Part shown: positions 1 through 8,610 of the stretch, in pieces
Position numbering within the stretch: position 1 is the stretch's first letter
Layout of the letters: every line of letters begins with the position of its first letter
NCBI GenBank assembly: GCA_001556125.1
Contig: LSIG01000038.1
Span: forward strand, 1-41,468
Direction: 5' to 3'
Length of the DNA: 41,468 nucleotides
Source: Rhizobiales bacterium CCH10-E5
Lineage (GTDB): Bacteria > Pseudomonadota > Alphaproteobacteria > Rhizobiales > Beijerinckiaceae
Translations under genes and position numbers: made by a program
The notes under the pieces: model-generated
Databases searched by the model: none
What the model saw: the letters and a program-made list of their open reading frames with translations, nothing else
Told to the model about the DNA's origin: nothing

Positions 1-291
1 CGATGGTGGCGTCGCAGTCGACGGCTGCGTGCCGATGTCGATGTCGAATGTCGTGTCGAAGCAGCGCCAACAGCCGCCGCCCCGTCCCGCGCGCAGGTGT
101 TTGATGCCGACCAGATCGCCTTCTGGTTATCCGTGCCACGGGTCGCGCGGCCTGACTCACCCGCGCGATGGCGATCTGCGCCTCCGCCGCCTTCGGCCCG
201 CAACGGCCTCGACGACGAAACCCGCAACCCCGCCCGGCCGCACGATGCCTCGCGACAGCCCCCTTGGTCGGGCGGAGCGGGGGGAGAATAG
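1..291 (+). CDS. Possible 3' end of a gene cut by the window edge (unidentified)
   Basis: One plus-strand frame is open from the first base to a TAG at 289-291. Its tail is rich in Pro, Arg and Ala, and I recognise no family in it. The only segment that looks like folded protein is around QVFDADQIAFWLSV. Third-position GC is only moderate and overlapping frames are also open, so this may be non-coding. The rest of the stretch up to 467 holds a palindromic repeat and nothing else that I can see. Confidence 0.22.
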   Translation, partial: RWWRRSRRLRADVDVECRVEAAPTAAAPSRAQVFDADQIAFWLSVPRVARPDSPARWRSAPPPPSARNGLDDETRNPARPHDASRQPPWSGGAGGE

Positions 292-324
292 GCATGGGTT
301 CGGGCTGCGGGGATAAGTCAGCCT

Positions 325-436
325 CCTTCTCCCCTCGGGGGAGAAGGTCCGGCAGGGGATGAGGGCGCGAGCCGCGGCGCTGCCCTCATCCGTCACGGCT
401 TCGCCGTGCCACCTTCTCCCCCGAGGGGAGAAGGGG
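325..436. repeat. Intergenic palindromic repeat of the CCTTCTCCCC type
   Basis: The outer arms are inverted copies of a CCTTCTCCCCTCGGGGGAGA-type block at 325-347 and 412-434. Each arm is itself nearly palindromic. Between them lie smaller hairpins: TGAGGGC/GCCCTCA, and CACGGCTTCGCCGTG at about 395-409. From general knowledge, repeats of this sort are common between genes in Hyphomicrobiales. It lies downstream of smpB but has no T tract, so I do not call it a terminator. Confidence 0.75.
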
Positions 437-467
437 TTCCCTCGCCCTTTTTGTCACGCGCAGGGCC

Positions 468-944
468 TCACGCCCCCGTCTTCATGATGCGGGCCTTGTC
501 GCGGTTCCAGTCGCGGGTTTTCTCGGTCTCGCGCTTGTCGTGCAGCTTCTTGCCCTTGCCGAGGCCGAGTTCGACCTTGGCCCGGCCGCGGTCGTTGAAA
601 TAGACCTTCAGCGGGATCAGGGCCATGCCCTCGCGCTGGACGGCGCCCATCAGCTTGTTGATCTCGCGGCGGTGGAGCAGCAGCTTGCGCGGCCTGCGGA
701 CCTCGTGATTGAAGCGGTTCGCCTCGAGATATTCCGGGATGTAGGCGTTGAAGAGGAAGAGCTCCTCGCCCATCGGGCCGGCATAGCTCTCGCCGATCGT
801 CGCCTTGCCGCCGCGCAGGGACTTGATCTCGGTGCCCTGCAGCGCGATGCCGGCCTCAAGCGTCTCCTTGATCTCGTAATTGAACCGCGCCTTGCGATTG
901 TCGGCGGCGAGGCGGTAGCGGGCAGGATCGGGCTTCGTCATCAT
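468..944 (-). CDS. smpB: SsrA-binding protein SmpB
   Basis: SmpB binds the tRNA-like end of tmRNA and delivers it to stalled ribosomes for trans-translation in the cytoplasm. The 157-158 residue product has the family core: an N-terminal [12 protein letters not shown] segment, [22 protein letters not shown], then a beta-barrel ending in a basic Lys/Arg-rich tail ([14 protein letters not shown]). This length is normal for alphaproteobacteria. Two consecutive ATG codons (944 and 941) follow a GGCGAGAG stretch; either may be the start. An in-frame ATG at 974 would add ten unlikely residues. It lies 122 bases or more downstream of dapA on the same strand, a pairing often seen in this order. Confidence 0.95.
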   Translation of the reverse strand: MMTKPDPARYRLAADNRKARFNYEIKETLEAGIALQGTEIKSLRGGKATIGESYAGPMGEELFLFNAYIPEYLEANRFNHEVRRPRKLLLHRREINKLMGAVQREGMALIPLKVYFNDRGRAKVELGLGKGKKLHDKRETEKTRDWNRDKARIMKTGA

Positions 945-1096
945 CTCTCGCCCGCGAAGGGGCTCCCAGAACACGCGCCGATCGGATGGCGCGGGCTCCC
1001 TATCTCGGTTGGAGACGGATTCGCCGATCGGGTTTGCAACCCGTCGGATCCGGCTCCTGCGTCGGCCGGGAACCCGGACGGACGCAGTGTCTCTAT

Positions 1097-1990
1097 CTAG
1101 GCATTCAGCAGGCCGGCGAACACCATGGCGTCGCGAATGACCTTGCCGGTGGCAGGCGTCACCGGCAGCAGTGGCAGGCGGACCTCCTCCTCGACGCGGC
1201 CGAGCAAAGCGAGCCCGTGCTTGGCGCCGGCGAGACCGGGCTCCTTGAAGATCGCGTCATGCAGGGGCACGAGCCGGTCCTGAACCTTCAGCGCGCCGGC
1301 ATAGTCGCCCTTCAGCGCCGCCGTCATCAGATCGGCGCAGAGGCGCGGCGCGACATTGGCGACGACCGAGATGCAGCCATGGCCGCCGGCGGCCATATAG
1401 GCCAGCGCGGTCATGTCCTCGCCCGAGAGCTGGATGAAATCGGGGCCCATGGCGTGGCGCTGCTGCGAGACGCGGGCGAGATTGGCGGTCGCGTCCTTCA
1501 CGCCGGCGATGTTCTTCAGCTCGTAGAGCCGCGCCATCGTCTCGACCGACATGTCGACGACCGAGCGCGGCGGGATGTTGTAGATGATGATCGGGATACC
1601 GACCGCATCGTTCACCGCCTTGAAGTGCTGGTACATGCCCTCCTGGGTGGGCTTGTTGTAATAGGGCGTGACGACCAGCAGCGCCTGGGCGCCGGCCTTC
1701 TCGGCATGGACGGCGAGGTCGATCGCCTCGGTGGTGTTGTTCGAGCCGGCGCCGGCGATGACGGGCACGCGGCCCTTCGCCTGAGCGATCACGATCTCGA
1801 CGACGCGGCGATGCTCGTCATGCGACAGCGTCGGGCTCTCGCCGGTGGTGCCGACCGGAACGAGGCCGGAGGAGCCGTTCTCGATCTGCCAGTCGACCAG
1901 GGCGCGCAGCGCCTCCTCGTCGATCCGGCCGCCTTTGAACGGCGTCACCAGCGCAGGGAGCGAACCGGTGAAGGCGGGATGCTTGGTCAT
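1097..1990 (-). CDS. dapA: 4-hydroxy-tetrahydrodipicolinate synthase
   Basis: This cytoplasmic enzyme condenses pyruvate with aspartate semialdehyde, the first committed step of the diaminopimelate and lysine branch. The 297-residue TIM barrel shows [10 protein letters not shown] (Thr48-Thr49), IIYNIPPRS with the catalytic Tyr137 and Arg142, and GVKDAT with the Schiff-base Lys165. Length and motifs are standard. The ATG at 1990 has only a weak upstream AGGA. A TTGCCT-N16-TATGTG pair further upstream in the divergent gap to the transglycosylase gene is a possible promoter. The lysC gene of the same pathway is in this window at 36508-37746. Confidence 0.96.
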   Translation of the reverse strand: MTKHPAFTGSLPALVTPFKGGRIDEEALRALVDWQIENGSSGLVPVGTTGESPTLSHDEHRRVVEIVIAQAKGRVPVIAGAGSNNTTEAIDLAVHAEKAGAQALLVVTPYYNKPTQEGMYQHFKAVNDAVGIPIIIYNIPPRSVVDMSVETMARLYELKNIAGVKDATANLARVSQQRHAMGPDFIQLSGEDMTALAYMAAGGHGCISVVANVAPRLCADLMTAALKGDYAGALKVQDRLVPLHDAIFKEPGLAGAKHGLALLGRVEEEVRLPLLPVTPATGKVIRDAMVFAGLLNA

Positions 1991-2094
1991 GGAGGCGGCG
2001 TCCTGGGGCGGATGATCGTGACAAGGGCGTCACACATAAACTGTCGCGTCCGGCAGGCAAAGCCGGGCCACCGTAAAAACAGGCCCTTGCATGG

Positions 2095-2110
2095 TTAAGG
2101 CTTCATAAAC
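2095..2110 (+). promoter_or_regulatory. CtrA-box-like motif before the transglycosylase gene
   Basis: TTAA at 2095-2098, a seven-base spacer, then TAAAC at 2106-2110 differs by one base from the CtrA consensus TTAA-N7-TTAAC. It lies about 50 bases upstream of the lytic transglycosylase start. CtrA controls cell-cycle and envelope genes in alphaproteobacteria, so the target is plausible, but a single match of this length can occur by chance. Confidence 0.25.
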
Positions 2111-2158
2111 CGCCGTCCCCGAGCATCGCTGGCGACGCACCCGACCGTGGAGCCCGCC

Positions 2159-4231
2159 ATGGCCTCGCCTGCCATCCGCTCGCGGATGTTCGCCTTCCTC
2201 CTGCCGCTGCTGCTGGCCACCCCTTCGCTCGCCGGCGACGACGCCGCTCATCCCACCCAGCGCGATCCCGTCGATGCCGTCGATGTCGAGACCACGGCGG
2301 CGCTGCCGCCCTACCCGGCCGACGCGCTGCGGGCGTCCGAGGTCGATCTCGACCAGCTCGCCAAGGCCGTCAACGCCTATCGGCGCGGCCAGCTCTCGGA
2401 GGGCGACGCCATCGCCGCCTCGATCGACGAGCGCATGGCGCGCACGCTGCTCGAATGGGTCGCCATCCGCAGCGCCGCGAGCGTGCTGCCCTTTTCGCGG
2501 ATCGACGCCTTCCTGAAGGCGAACCCGAACTACCCCGCGACCAGCCTGTTCCGGCGCCGCGCCGAGGAAATGCTGGTTGCCGAGCGGAAGAGCCCGGCCG
2601 TCGTGCGGGCCTTCTTCGAGGGCCAGAAGCCGGTCAGCCCCGCCGGGCGCATCGCGCTCGCGCTCGCGCTCGCAGCGGAGGGCCGCAGCGCGGAGGCGCT
2701 CGAACTCGCGCGCCAGAGCTGGCGGCAGGACCATCTCGGCGCGCCGCTCGAGAAGATCGTGCTGGCGGCGTTCGGCCAGGATCTGACCGTCACCGACCAC
2801 CGCCTGCGGACGGAGCGCTACATCTTCCGCGGCAACGATGCCGCCGCGCTGCGCAATGCGGCGCGGGTCTCGGCCGATTACGTCCCGCTCGCCCGCGCCC
2901 GCCTCGCCAGCGGCGATGCGCGCCGGCCGATCGCGCCGTCGCTGATCGCGGCGGTGCCGGCCTCGCTGCGCGGCGACGTCTCCTTCGCTTTCCTTCAGGC
3001 GCAGCAAGCGCGCCGCGCCGACAAGGCGCAGGAGGCGGCCAGATGGCTGGCCGGGGTACCGCGCGACCCCGCCCTGCTCGGCGATGGCGACGGCTGGTGG
3101 ATCGAGCGCCGCCTCGTCGCGCGCAAGCTGCTCGACGAGGGCGACGCCGCCACCGCCTATGCCGTCGCCGCCGGCCATGGCGCGGAAGACGCGGCGGAGC
3201 GGATCGACGCGGAATGGCATGCCGGCTTCGTGGCGCTCCGCTTCCGCGACCAGCCGGGGCTCGCGCTCGAGCACTTCGGCGAGGCGGCGCGGCATGCCGA
3301 GACGCCGATCTCGGTTTCGCGCGCGGCCTATTGGCAGGGCCGCGCTCTGGAGGCGATGGGCAAGGAGAACGAGGCCCGTGCGGCCTTTGAGCGGGCGGCC
3401 GAACACCCGATCGCCTATTATGGGCAGCTGGCGCGGGCGCGGCTCGGCCTGCCCGATCTGCCGCTGCGGCGCTCCGCCGCGGCGGCGCTGCAGCACCTGC
3501 CCGGCCATGCCGGGGTGCGGCTGCTCTACCGGATCGGCGAGCGCGACCTCGCGGCGCAGATGCTGGTCGATCTCGGCCAGCGGCTGCACACCACGCCTGC
3601 CCTCGAGGCGCTGGCCGCCATCGCCCAGCGCGAGGGCGACACGCGCGCCCAGCTGGCGCTCGGCAAGAGCGCGCTGCAGCGCGGCTTTCCCCTCGACAGC
3701 GCCGCGTTTCCGACCACCGGCGTGCCGGAGTTCTCCGTGCTGGGCGACCCGATGGAGCGCGCGATCGTCCATGCCATCGCCCGCCAGGAGAGCGCTTTCG
3801 ACCCGACCGCGACCTCCCATGCCGGGGCCCGCGGGCTGATGCAGATGATGCCGGCGACGGCGCGCGAGACGGCGCGGCGCGCCAACCTGCCCTTCGACTG
3901 GCCGCGGCTGGGCCGCGACCCGCTCTATTCGGCGCAGATGGGCGCCGCCCATCTCAACGACCTGCTGAAGGAGTGGCGCGGCTCCTACATCCTGACCTTC
4001 GCCGCCTACAACGCCGGCTCGGGCAATGTGAAGAAATGGATCGCGGCCTATGGCGATCCGCGCAAGCCCGAGGTCGACGCGGTCGACTGGATCGAGCGCA
4101 TTCCCTTCTACGAGACGCGCAACTATGTGCAGCGGGTGATGGAGAACCTGCAGGTCTACCGCCAGCGGCTGAACCAGCGCACGGCCTATCTGATCGACCA
4201 CGACTTGAAGCGCGGCGGGCGGCGGGATTAG
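2159..4231 (+). CDS. Soluble lytic murein transglycosylase (Slt family)
   Basis: This is probably a periplasmic enzyme that cleaves peptidoglycan glycan strands to 1,6-anhydro-muropeptides. A signal peptide (RSRMFAFLLPLLLATPSLA, cut before GDD) precedes a long alpha-helical superhelical region. The C-terminal Slt domain shows the catalytic Glu544 in ARQESAFDP, then ARGLMQMMPATA, and AAYNAGSGNVKKW. At 690 residues it matches Slt70-type enzymes. I chose ATG 2159; an in-frame GTG at 2147 is possible. It is transcribed away from dapA, and the gap carries a CtrA-like motif. A palindromic repeat follows the stop codon. Confidence 0.93.
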   Translation: MASPAIRSRMFAFLLPLLLATPSLAGDDAAHPTQRDPVDAVDVETTAALPPYPADALRASEVDLDQLAKAVNAYRRGQLSEGDAIAASIDERMARTLLEWVAIRSAASVLPFSRIDAFLKANPNYPATSLFRRRAEEMLVAERKSPAVVRAFFEGQKPVSPAGRIALALALAAEGRSAEALELARQSWRQDHLGAPLEKIVLAAFGQDLTVTDHRLRTERYIFRGNDAAALRNAARVSADYVPLARARLASGDARRPIAPSLIAAVPASLRGDVSFAFLQAQQARRADKAQEAARWLAGVPRDPALLGDGDGWWIERRLVARKLLDEGDAATAYAVAAGHGAEDAAERIDAEWHAGFVALRFRDQPGLALEHFGEAARHAETPISVSRAAYWQGRALEAMGKENEARAAFERAAEHPIAYYGQLARARLGLPDLPLRRSAAAALQHLPGHAGVRLLYRIGERDLAAQMLVDLGQRLHTTPALEALAAIAQREGDTRAQLALGKSALQRGFPLDSAAFPTTGVPEFSVLGDPMERAIVHAIARQESAFDPTATSHAGARGLMQMMPATARETARRANLPFDWPRLGRDPLYSAQMGAAHLNDLLKEWRGSYILTFAAYNAGSGNVKKWIAAYGDPRKPEVDAVDWIERIPFYETRNYVQRVMENLQVYRQRLNQRTAYLIDHDLKRGGRRD

Positions 4232-4265
4232 GGTCGGCCCCTGACTTTTTGCCAGTCCATGCGCT

Positions 4266-4406
4266 GTCATCCCGGGCGACCGCAGGGAGACCCGGGATCC
4301 ATTCCGGACCCTCTTTGGCCAGCGCTCTGGAATGGATCCCGGATCTCCGCGGAGTTTATCCTTGGGCCGATCGAAGATCGGACCCGGGGGCTGCGTCCGG
4401 GATGAC
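4266..4406. repeat. Long palindromic repeat, copy 1 (GTCATCCCGGG family)
   Basis: The element begins GTCATCCCGGGCGACCG and ends CCGGGATGAC, with inner arms GGATCCATTCC and GGAATGGATCC. Its first 42 bases match the element at 21645-21757 with a single difference. The two copies differ in the central part and in length (141 versus 113 bases). It lies between the transglycosylase and hydrolase genes and has no open frame of its own. It may be a small palindromic mobile element or a REP-like repeat. Confidence 0.85.
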
Positions 4407-4438
4407 CCGCGGACGGGGACATCGAAGTGGAGTTCCGA

Positions 4439-5332
4439 ATGCCCGACCACTCAGGCTTCACATCGCTCTTCGTCACCGCCCGCGACGGGCTGCGGCTGCA
4501 TGCGCGCGATTACGGACCTGTGGCCTCGACCGCCCTGCCGATCGTCTGCCTGCCGGGTTTCGCGCGCACCTCGGCTGATTTCCACGAACTCGCGCTCGCC
4601 CTGTCGCGGGACGAGGCGAAGCCAAGGCGTGTGCTGGCGCTGGATTATCGTGGCCGCGGCCTGTCCGGCTATGACCGGAACTGGAAGAACTACGACATCC
4701 GCATCGAGCTGGACGATGTGATGCAGGTGCTGGTCGCGGCCGGCATCGAGGCGGCCGTCTTCGTCGGCACCTCGCGCGGCGGGCTGCTGACCATGGCAAT
4801 GGGGGCGGCCCGGCCGGGCGCGATCCGGGGCGTCGTGCTCAACGACATCGGCCCCGTGATCGATGCGCGCGGGCTGCTGCGCATCCGCGGTTATGTCGGC
4901 AAGATGCCGCTGCCGCGCAGCTTCGCCGAGGGAGCCGAAATCCTGAAGCGTCTCGCCGACCAGCAGTTCCCGCTCTTCGGCGACGCCGAATGGGAGATGA
5001 TGGCGCGACGGACCTGGACCGACCGCGACGGGCCGCTGAAGCCCGACTATGACAGCAATCTGATGAAGGTGCTGGACGAGCTCGACCTCGAGGCGCCGCT
5101 GCCGATCCTCTGGCCCTATTTCGACGGGCTCAATGCCGTGCCGATGCTGGCGATCCGCGGCGCCAATTCCGATCTGCTGGCCGAGAAGACGCTGGTCGAG
5201 ATGGGCGAACGCCACCCCGACTGCGAGACCTTCATGGCCCCGGGCCAGGGCCATGCCCCCATGCTCGGCAGCAAGGATATGGTGCGGCGGATCGGCCGCC
5301 TCATCGCCCGGGCGGAGCGACGCGCGGCCTGA
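4439..5332 (+). CDS. Alpha/beta-fold hydrolase
   Basis: The 297-residue cytoplasmic protein has a full alpha/beta hydrolase triad by position: nucleophile Ser112 in GTSRGG, acid Asp245 in RGANSDLL, and His272 in GQGHAPML. The usual HG oxyanion motif appears as LPGFAR (38-43), and the DYRGRGLS segment is also typical. The substrate is not evident. The ATG at 4439 is preferred because GTGGAG lies six bases upstream; a GTG at 4427 would add four residues and overlap that site. It ends four bases before the converging gene at 5337. A long palindromic repeat precedes it, so it probably has its own promoter. Confidence 0.88.
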   Translation: MPDHSGFTSLFVTARDGLRLHARDYGPVASTALPIVCLPGFARTSADFHELALALSRDEAKPRRVLALDYRGRGLSGYDRNWKNYDIRIELDDVMQVLVAAGIEAAVFVGTSRGGLLTMAMGAARPGAIRGVVLNDIGPVIDARGLLRIRGYVGKMPLPRSFAEGAEILKRLADQQFPLFGDAEWEMMARRTWTDRDGPLKPDYDSNLMKVLDELDLEAPLPILWPYFDGLNAVPMLAIRGANSDLLAEKTLVEMGERHPDCETFMAPGQGHAPMLGSKDMVRRIGRLIARAERRAA

Positions 5333-5336
5333 ACCG

Positions 5337-5996
5337 TTACGCTTTGGCCGGCTCGTCCTCGTCGCGGGAGGTCTCGACCTGCCCGGCCCGGACCCGTTTC
5401 GCGAATTCGGTGTCGCCACCGGCCGCGAGCGTCTTGGCCTGGCCGACCCAGTCCTCGCGCTCGATTCGGCCCGGGAAGGCCAGATAGCTGCCGATCCACT
5501 CGACATTCTCCGGCGTCCAGGCGGCGATCTGCTCGAAATGCCAGATGCCGAGTGCCTGCAGCCGGTCCTCGTTCTGGCGCCCGATGCCCTTGATCAGCTT
5601 GAGATCGTCTGCTCTGGCCTGCTTCGCCGCGACGAGCCCGGCCGGGCGCCGACCGGGAATCTCCGCCTCGCCCGGCACCGGCGGCAACGTCGCTGCGGCA
5701 GCTGTATCTTGGGCCGTGCTGGCGGACGGAGCCGGCGCGAGCAGCGCGCCCAGGATGCAGCCCGCGACGTAGACGGCGGTGAACAGCAGCGCGCTTTCGA
5801 CCCAGACCGCGCCCGTGCCGTTCAGGAACTGGAGCCAGGTGAGGCCGGCACCGGCAGCCCACAGGGCCGCGAACCAGCCGGCGGCCGCTCCGCCGAGGCG
5901 CAGACGGGAGTCGTCCCGCCCGATCCAGCCCATGACGAAACCGAGCGCGAAGGCGGCGGCGAGGAACCAGACGAACTGACTGGCGAGATACAGCAT
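5337..5996 (-). CDS. Small membrane protein with NuoE/L21-type helix-hairpin-helix tail
   Basis: The 219-residue product has about three membrane helices in residues 1-90, the first at FVWFLAAAFALGFVMGWI, then an Ala/Pro linker. Residues 130-190 carry DLKLIKGIGR, RLQALGIWHFEQIAAWTPENV, and GRIEREDWVGQAKTLA. From memory, this helix-hairpin-helix module also forms C-terminal extensions of NuoE and ribosomal protein L21 in alphaproteobacteria. Its role in a membrane-anchored protein is unknown. The start lies 10 bases after the stop of the OmpA-family gene, so the two are probably one operon. Confidence 0.85.
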   Translation of the reverse strand: MLYLASQFVWFLAAAFALGFVMGWIGRDDSRLRLGGAAAGWFAALWAAGAGLTWLQFLNGTGAVWVESALLFTAVYVAGCILGALLAPAPSASTAQDTAAAATLPPVPGEAEIPGRRPAGLVAAKQARADDLKLIKGIGRQNEDRLQALGIWHFEQIAAWTPENVEWIGSYLAFPGRIEREDWVGQAKTLAAGGDTEFAKRVRAGQVETSRDEDEPAKA

Positions 5997-6006
5997 GTCC
6001 GCCCCC

Positions 6007-8346
6007 TTACTTCGCGACCGTGAACTGGACGCGCCGGTTCATCGCCCGCGCCTCGGCCTGGCCGTGCGGCACCAGCGGTCGCTTCGTCCCGAAACCCTGC
6101 GTCTCGAGCCGCGCCGGATCGATGCCGCGGCGAACCAGTTCGTCGCGCACGCGCAGGGCGCGGCGAGCCGACAGATCGAGATTGTCGAAGCCGCCCCGCT
6201 CGCCGTCATTGTTGGTGTGGCCCTCGATGGTGATGCGGGCCGCGGGGCACTGGTTGAGGATCGCCACCGCCTCGCCGATGACACGCTCGGTCGGCGCATC
6301 GAGCGCGACCACCGAGGTGCCCTGGGCGAAGAGGACCGTGTTGCGCTTGGTCAGCATGTCGAGATCGTTCTGGCAGGTCGCCGGCGGATCGACGACGCAG
6401 CCGGTCTGACGCAGCCCGATCGCGGCGTCGACCCGGAATCCGGCCGGCAGGCCGGAGGCGGCGCTGGTCTCGACCTCGCGCTGGATCAGGTCGCGGCAGG
6501 TCAGCCCCCGAAGCGTGACGACATCGTCCAGGATCTCGGCCGAGCCGAGATCCAGCCGCAGCAGATTGCCGACGGCCATGGCGGCGGCAGCCGCGAAACC
6601 CTGCGGCGCGCCGGGCACGACTCGCGTCTCGTCGCGCCCGAGATCCTTGAGCGGCGAAGCCTCGACGAGAGCCAGCAGCGCCTCCCGGGTCTGGGCATCG
6701 GGGATGTAGCCGGCCAGAGACAGGCCGCTGCGATCGACCGAGAGCGAGAGGCGATAGGGCCGCGGCACCACGGTCGCGGCGCCCTGCCCGGTCAGGGAGA
6801 GACCCGCCGGGAGGGGCCGGCGGCGCAGCAGCGCGTCGAGCTCCGCCCAGGCGGCGCCGTCGGGGACCTCGCCCACGATCCCGAGGGCCTTGTCAGCCAG
6901 CGTGACCGTGCCCGCTTTCAGACGGCCGAGCAGCTCGAGCGCGAAGCCGGTCGCCTCCGCATAGCCGCCCGCCTCGCGCAGATTGGCTTCGATCGCGAGA
7001 CGATCGGTGACCGCCCGGCCCAGTCCGAGGGCCCGCGCCTTCGCCAGAAGGGCGTCGCGGGCGGCGGTATCCGGAGCCTGCCCCTGCAGGGTCACGCCGT
7101 CCGGGCCACGCGTTGCAGACCAGGACAGCGCGACAGGCGCTGGTGGCGGCGACGGCGTCACGGCGGGCGCCGGAGCGGCCTCGATGCGGGGCGCAGGCGT
7201 TTCCGGCACGGGCACGGGCGCGGGCGGCGGCAGGTCCGACGGCAGGAAGACAGGATCGGGAATGGCGGGCAGCGCCGGGATGAGGCTTTCGACAGGGGGC
7301 GGCGGCGGAGGCGGCTCGGGCGGGCAGGCGATCGTCGCCTGTGCCACGGAATCGGGCCCGTCGCCCTGTGCGATCTGGAGGCGCAGCGCCTGGCAGGCCT
7401 CGAAGGTATCCGGCCCTTCGCCCGACAGGCGATAGGCATCGCCCTCCAGCTCGGCGCGCCCCTGCCGCAGCCGGGCGAGATCACCCAAGGCGCGCGTGAC
7501 GCGCGTCAGAAAGGCCGGCGGCTCGCCCGAAGCGGGCTTGGTGAGGTCCTCGATTGTCATCGGAGCCGGAAAGGCCCGTCGCAAGGCCTCCTGAACCGCT
7601 TCGCGCAGGGCCGGCGGGACGAACCCCTCGATCCGCAGCGCCTCCTGCGAGAGTTTCTCGGCGCTGAAGCGATAAGGCGACACGGACGGCGCCTCGAGCG
7701 TGCAGGCGACCGGCTGGAAGCCCTCGCGCGGCAGGTTGGCCAGCGCGCTTCGCAGCGCGAGATAGGCATCCGGCGTCGCGGCCACGCCCTCGATGCAGAA
7801 GCGCATATCGTCGAGCGCCACCTTCCCGGAGGCGAGCCTGGGCAGTTCAGCCAGCACGGCCGCCGCCATCGACGCGAAGCCCGCCGGTGCGCCGAAGGCG
7901 AAGCTCTGGCGATCCTCGACGCGCAGGCCCGGCAGACCTTGCTCCGCCGCCGCCACGTGGCTGCGGGCCGTCGTCTCGTCCGGGACGAAGCCGGTCAGCG
8001 TGACGACCTCGCCACGGCGGGTGGCCGACCAGCTATAGGGCTTCTGGGCGACGACCTGGGACAGTCCACCCAGCGCGCGCCGGACGCCGAATTCGGCCCT
8101 CAGCCGGGCAATCGCGCGGGCCGCACCATCCGCCGACAGGGCCTCGCCGCTGATGGTGACGTCGCGGCCGTCGATCCTGGCGGTGACAGGGCGGGCGCCC
8201 GGCGCCTCGCCCGCCGCGGCCGCCGCCACGGCGACGGCCCGGCGCCCGACATCGCGCTCGATCGCTTCCCCGAGAAACAGGTTTCCGGCGCCCCAGAGCA
8301 GCGCCAGCGGCACCAGCCCCCAAAGCCAACGTCCCGGCTGCGACAT
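6007..8346 (-). CDS. OmpA-family protein with four tandem repeats of a BON-like module
   Basis: This 779-residue envelope protein starts with a signal anchor (LWGLVPLALLWGAGNLFLG). A repeated unit of about 115-125 residues occurs four times. Each has a first part of the form YSWSA...VTLTGFVPD (around 104, 225, 407 and 530) and a second part with a helix and a short sheet (around 160, 280, 462 and 585). A Pro-rich linker (341-405) separates repeats two and three, so the protein may be a duplicated pair. Residues 670-779 form an OmpA domain (ITIEGHTNNDGE, LSARRALRVRDELVRRGID, NRRVQF) that should bind peptidoglycan. Cysteines at 184/215, 318/341, 617/650 and 658/700 could pair in the periplasm. 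Known relatives are ArfA-like BON-OmpA proteins; the function here is not known. Confidence 0.88.
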   Translation of the reverse strand: MSQPGRWLWGLVPLALLWGAGNLFLGEAIERDVGRRAVAVAAAAAGEAPGARPVTARIDGRDVTISGEALSADGAARAIARLRAEFGVRRALGGLSQVVAQKPYSWSATRRGEVVTLTGFVPDETTARSHVAAAEQGLPGLRVEDRQSFAFGAPAGFASMAAAVLAELPRLASGKVALDDMRFCIEGVAATPDAYLALRSALANLPREGFQPVACTLEAPSVSPYRFSAEKLSQEALRIEGFVPPALREAVQEALRRAFPAPMTIEDLTKPASGEPPAFLTRVTRALGDLARLRQGRAELEGDAYRLSGEGPDTFEACQALRLQIAQGDGPDSVAQATIACPPEPPPPPPPVESLIPALPAIPDPVFLPSDLPPPAPVPVPETPAPRIEAAPAPAVTPSPPPAPVALSWSATRGPDGVTLQGQAPDTAARDALLAKARALGLGRAVTDRLAIEANLREAGGYAEATGFALELLGRLKAGTVTLADKALGIVGEVPDGAAWAELDALLRRRPLPAGLSLTGQGAATVVPRPYRLSLSVDRSGLSLAGYIPDAQTREALLALVEASPLKDLGRDETRVVPGAPQGFAAAAAMAVGNLLRLDLGSAEILDDVVTLRGLTCRDLIQREVETSAASGLPAGFRVDAAIGLRQTGCVVDPPATCQNDLDMLTKRNTVLFAQGTSVVALDAPTERVIGEAVAILNQCPAARITIEGHTNNDGERGGFDNLDLSARRALRVRDELVRRGIDPARLETQGFGTKRPLVPHGQAEARAMNRRVQFTVAK

Positions 8347-8562
8347 GCCTTACCCCCACGCCCCTTTTCGTCCGGGCCGACGCATCGCGACGTCGGCGCC
8401 CTGGACGACGCGCCCCGCACGGGAGCCAGCGGACCGGGCCCCTGCTGCGGGTGGAGGTCGCGCTGTCCGACCGGGCGGAGCGGCGATCTCAGGAAGCGGC
8501 TTCACCCGCTGTCTGTCAACCATCCGAGGGAGTTAAGTCCGGAGCGGGCCGCCCAAACGAAA

Positions 8563-8588
8563 GAAGCCCCGGGTTTCCCCGGGGCTTC
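8563..8588 (-). terminator. Intrinsic terminator of the porin gene
   Basis: An 11-base-pair stem, GAAGCCCCGGG with CCCGGGGCTTC, closes a GAAA tetraloop when read on the minus strand. It is followed by TTTCGTTT. It starts 22 bases after the porin stop codon, the expected place for a strong Rho-independent terminator of a highly expressed outer membrane protein gene. Confidence 0.88.
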
Positions 8589-8610
8589 CATTCAGATCGT
8601 TGTGAGACGA

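Noticed and set aside
325..436. Possible CRISPR-like or terminator structure near the left edge
   Set aside because: There are only two arms in inverted orientation, no regular spacers and no T tract. It fits a palindromic repeat.
2030..4450. An 806-codon minus-strand open frame opposite the lytic transglycosylase
   Set aside because: It is a mirror of the real gene in a GC-rich sequence, with Arg-rich composition and no domain.
8514..8519. TTGACA on the minus strand as -35 box for the OmpA-family gene
   Set aside because: No acceptable -10 box is found 16-18 bases downstream (the sequence is CTTCCT), so I do not call a promoter.
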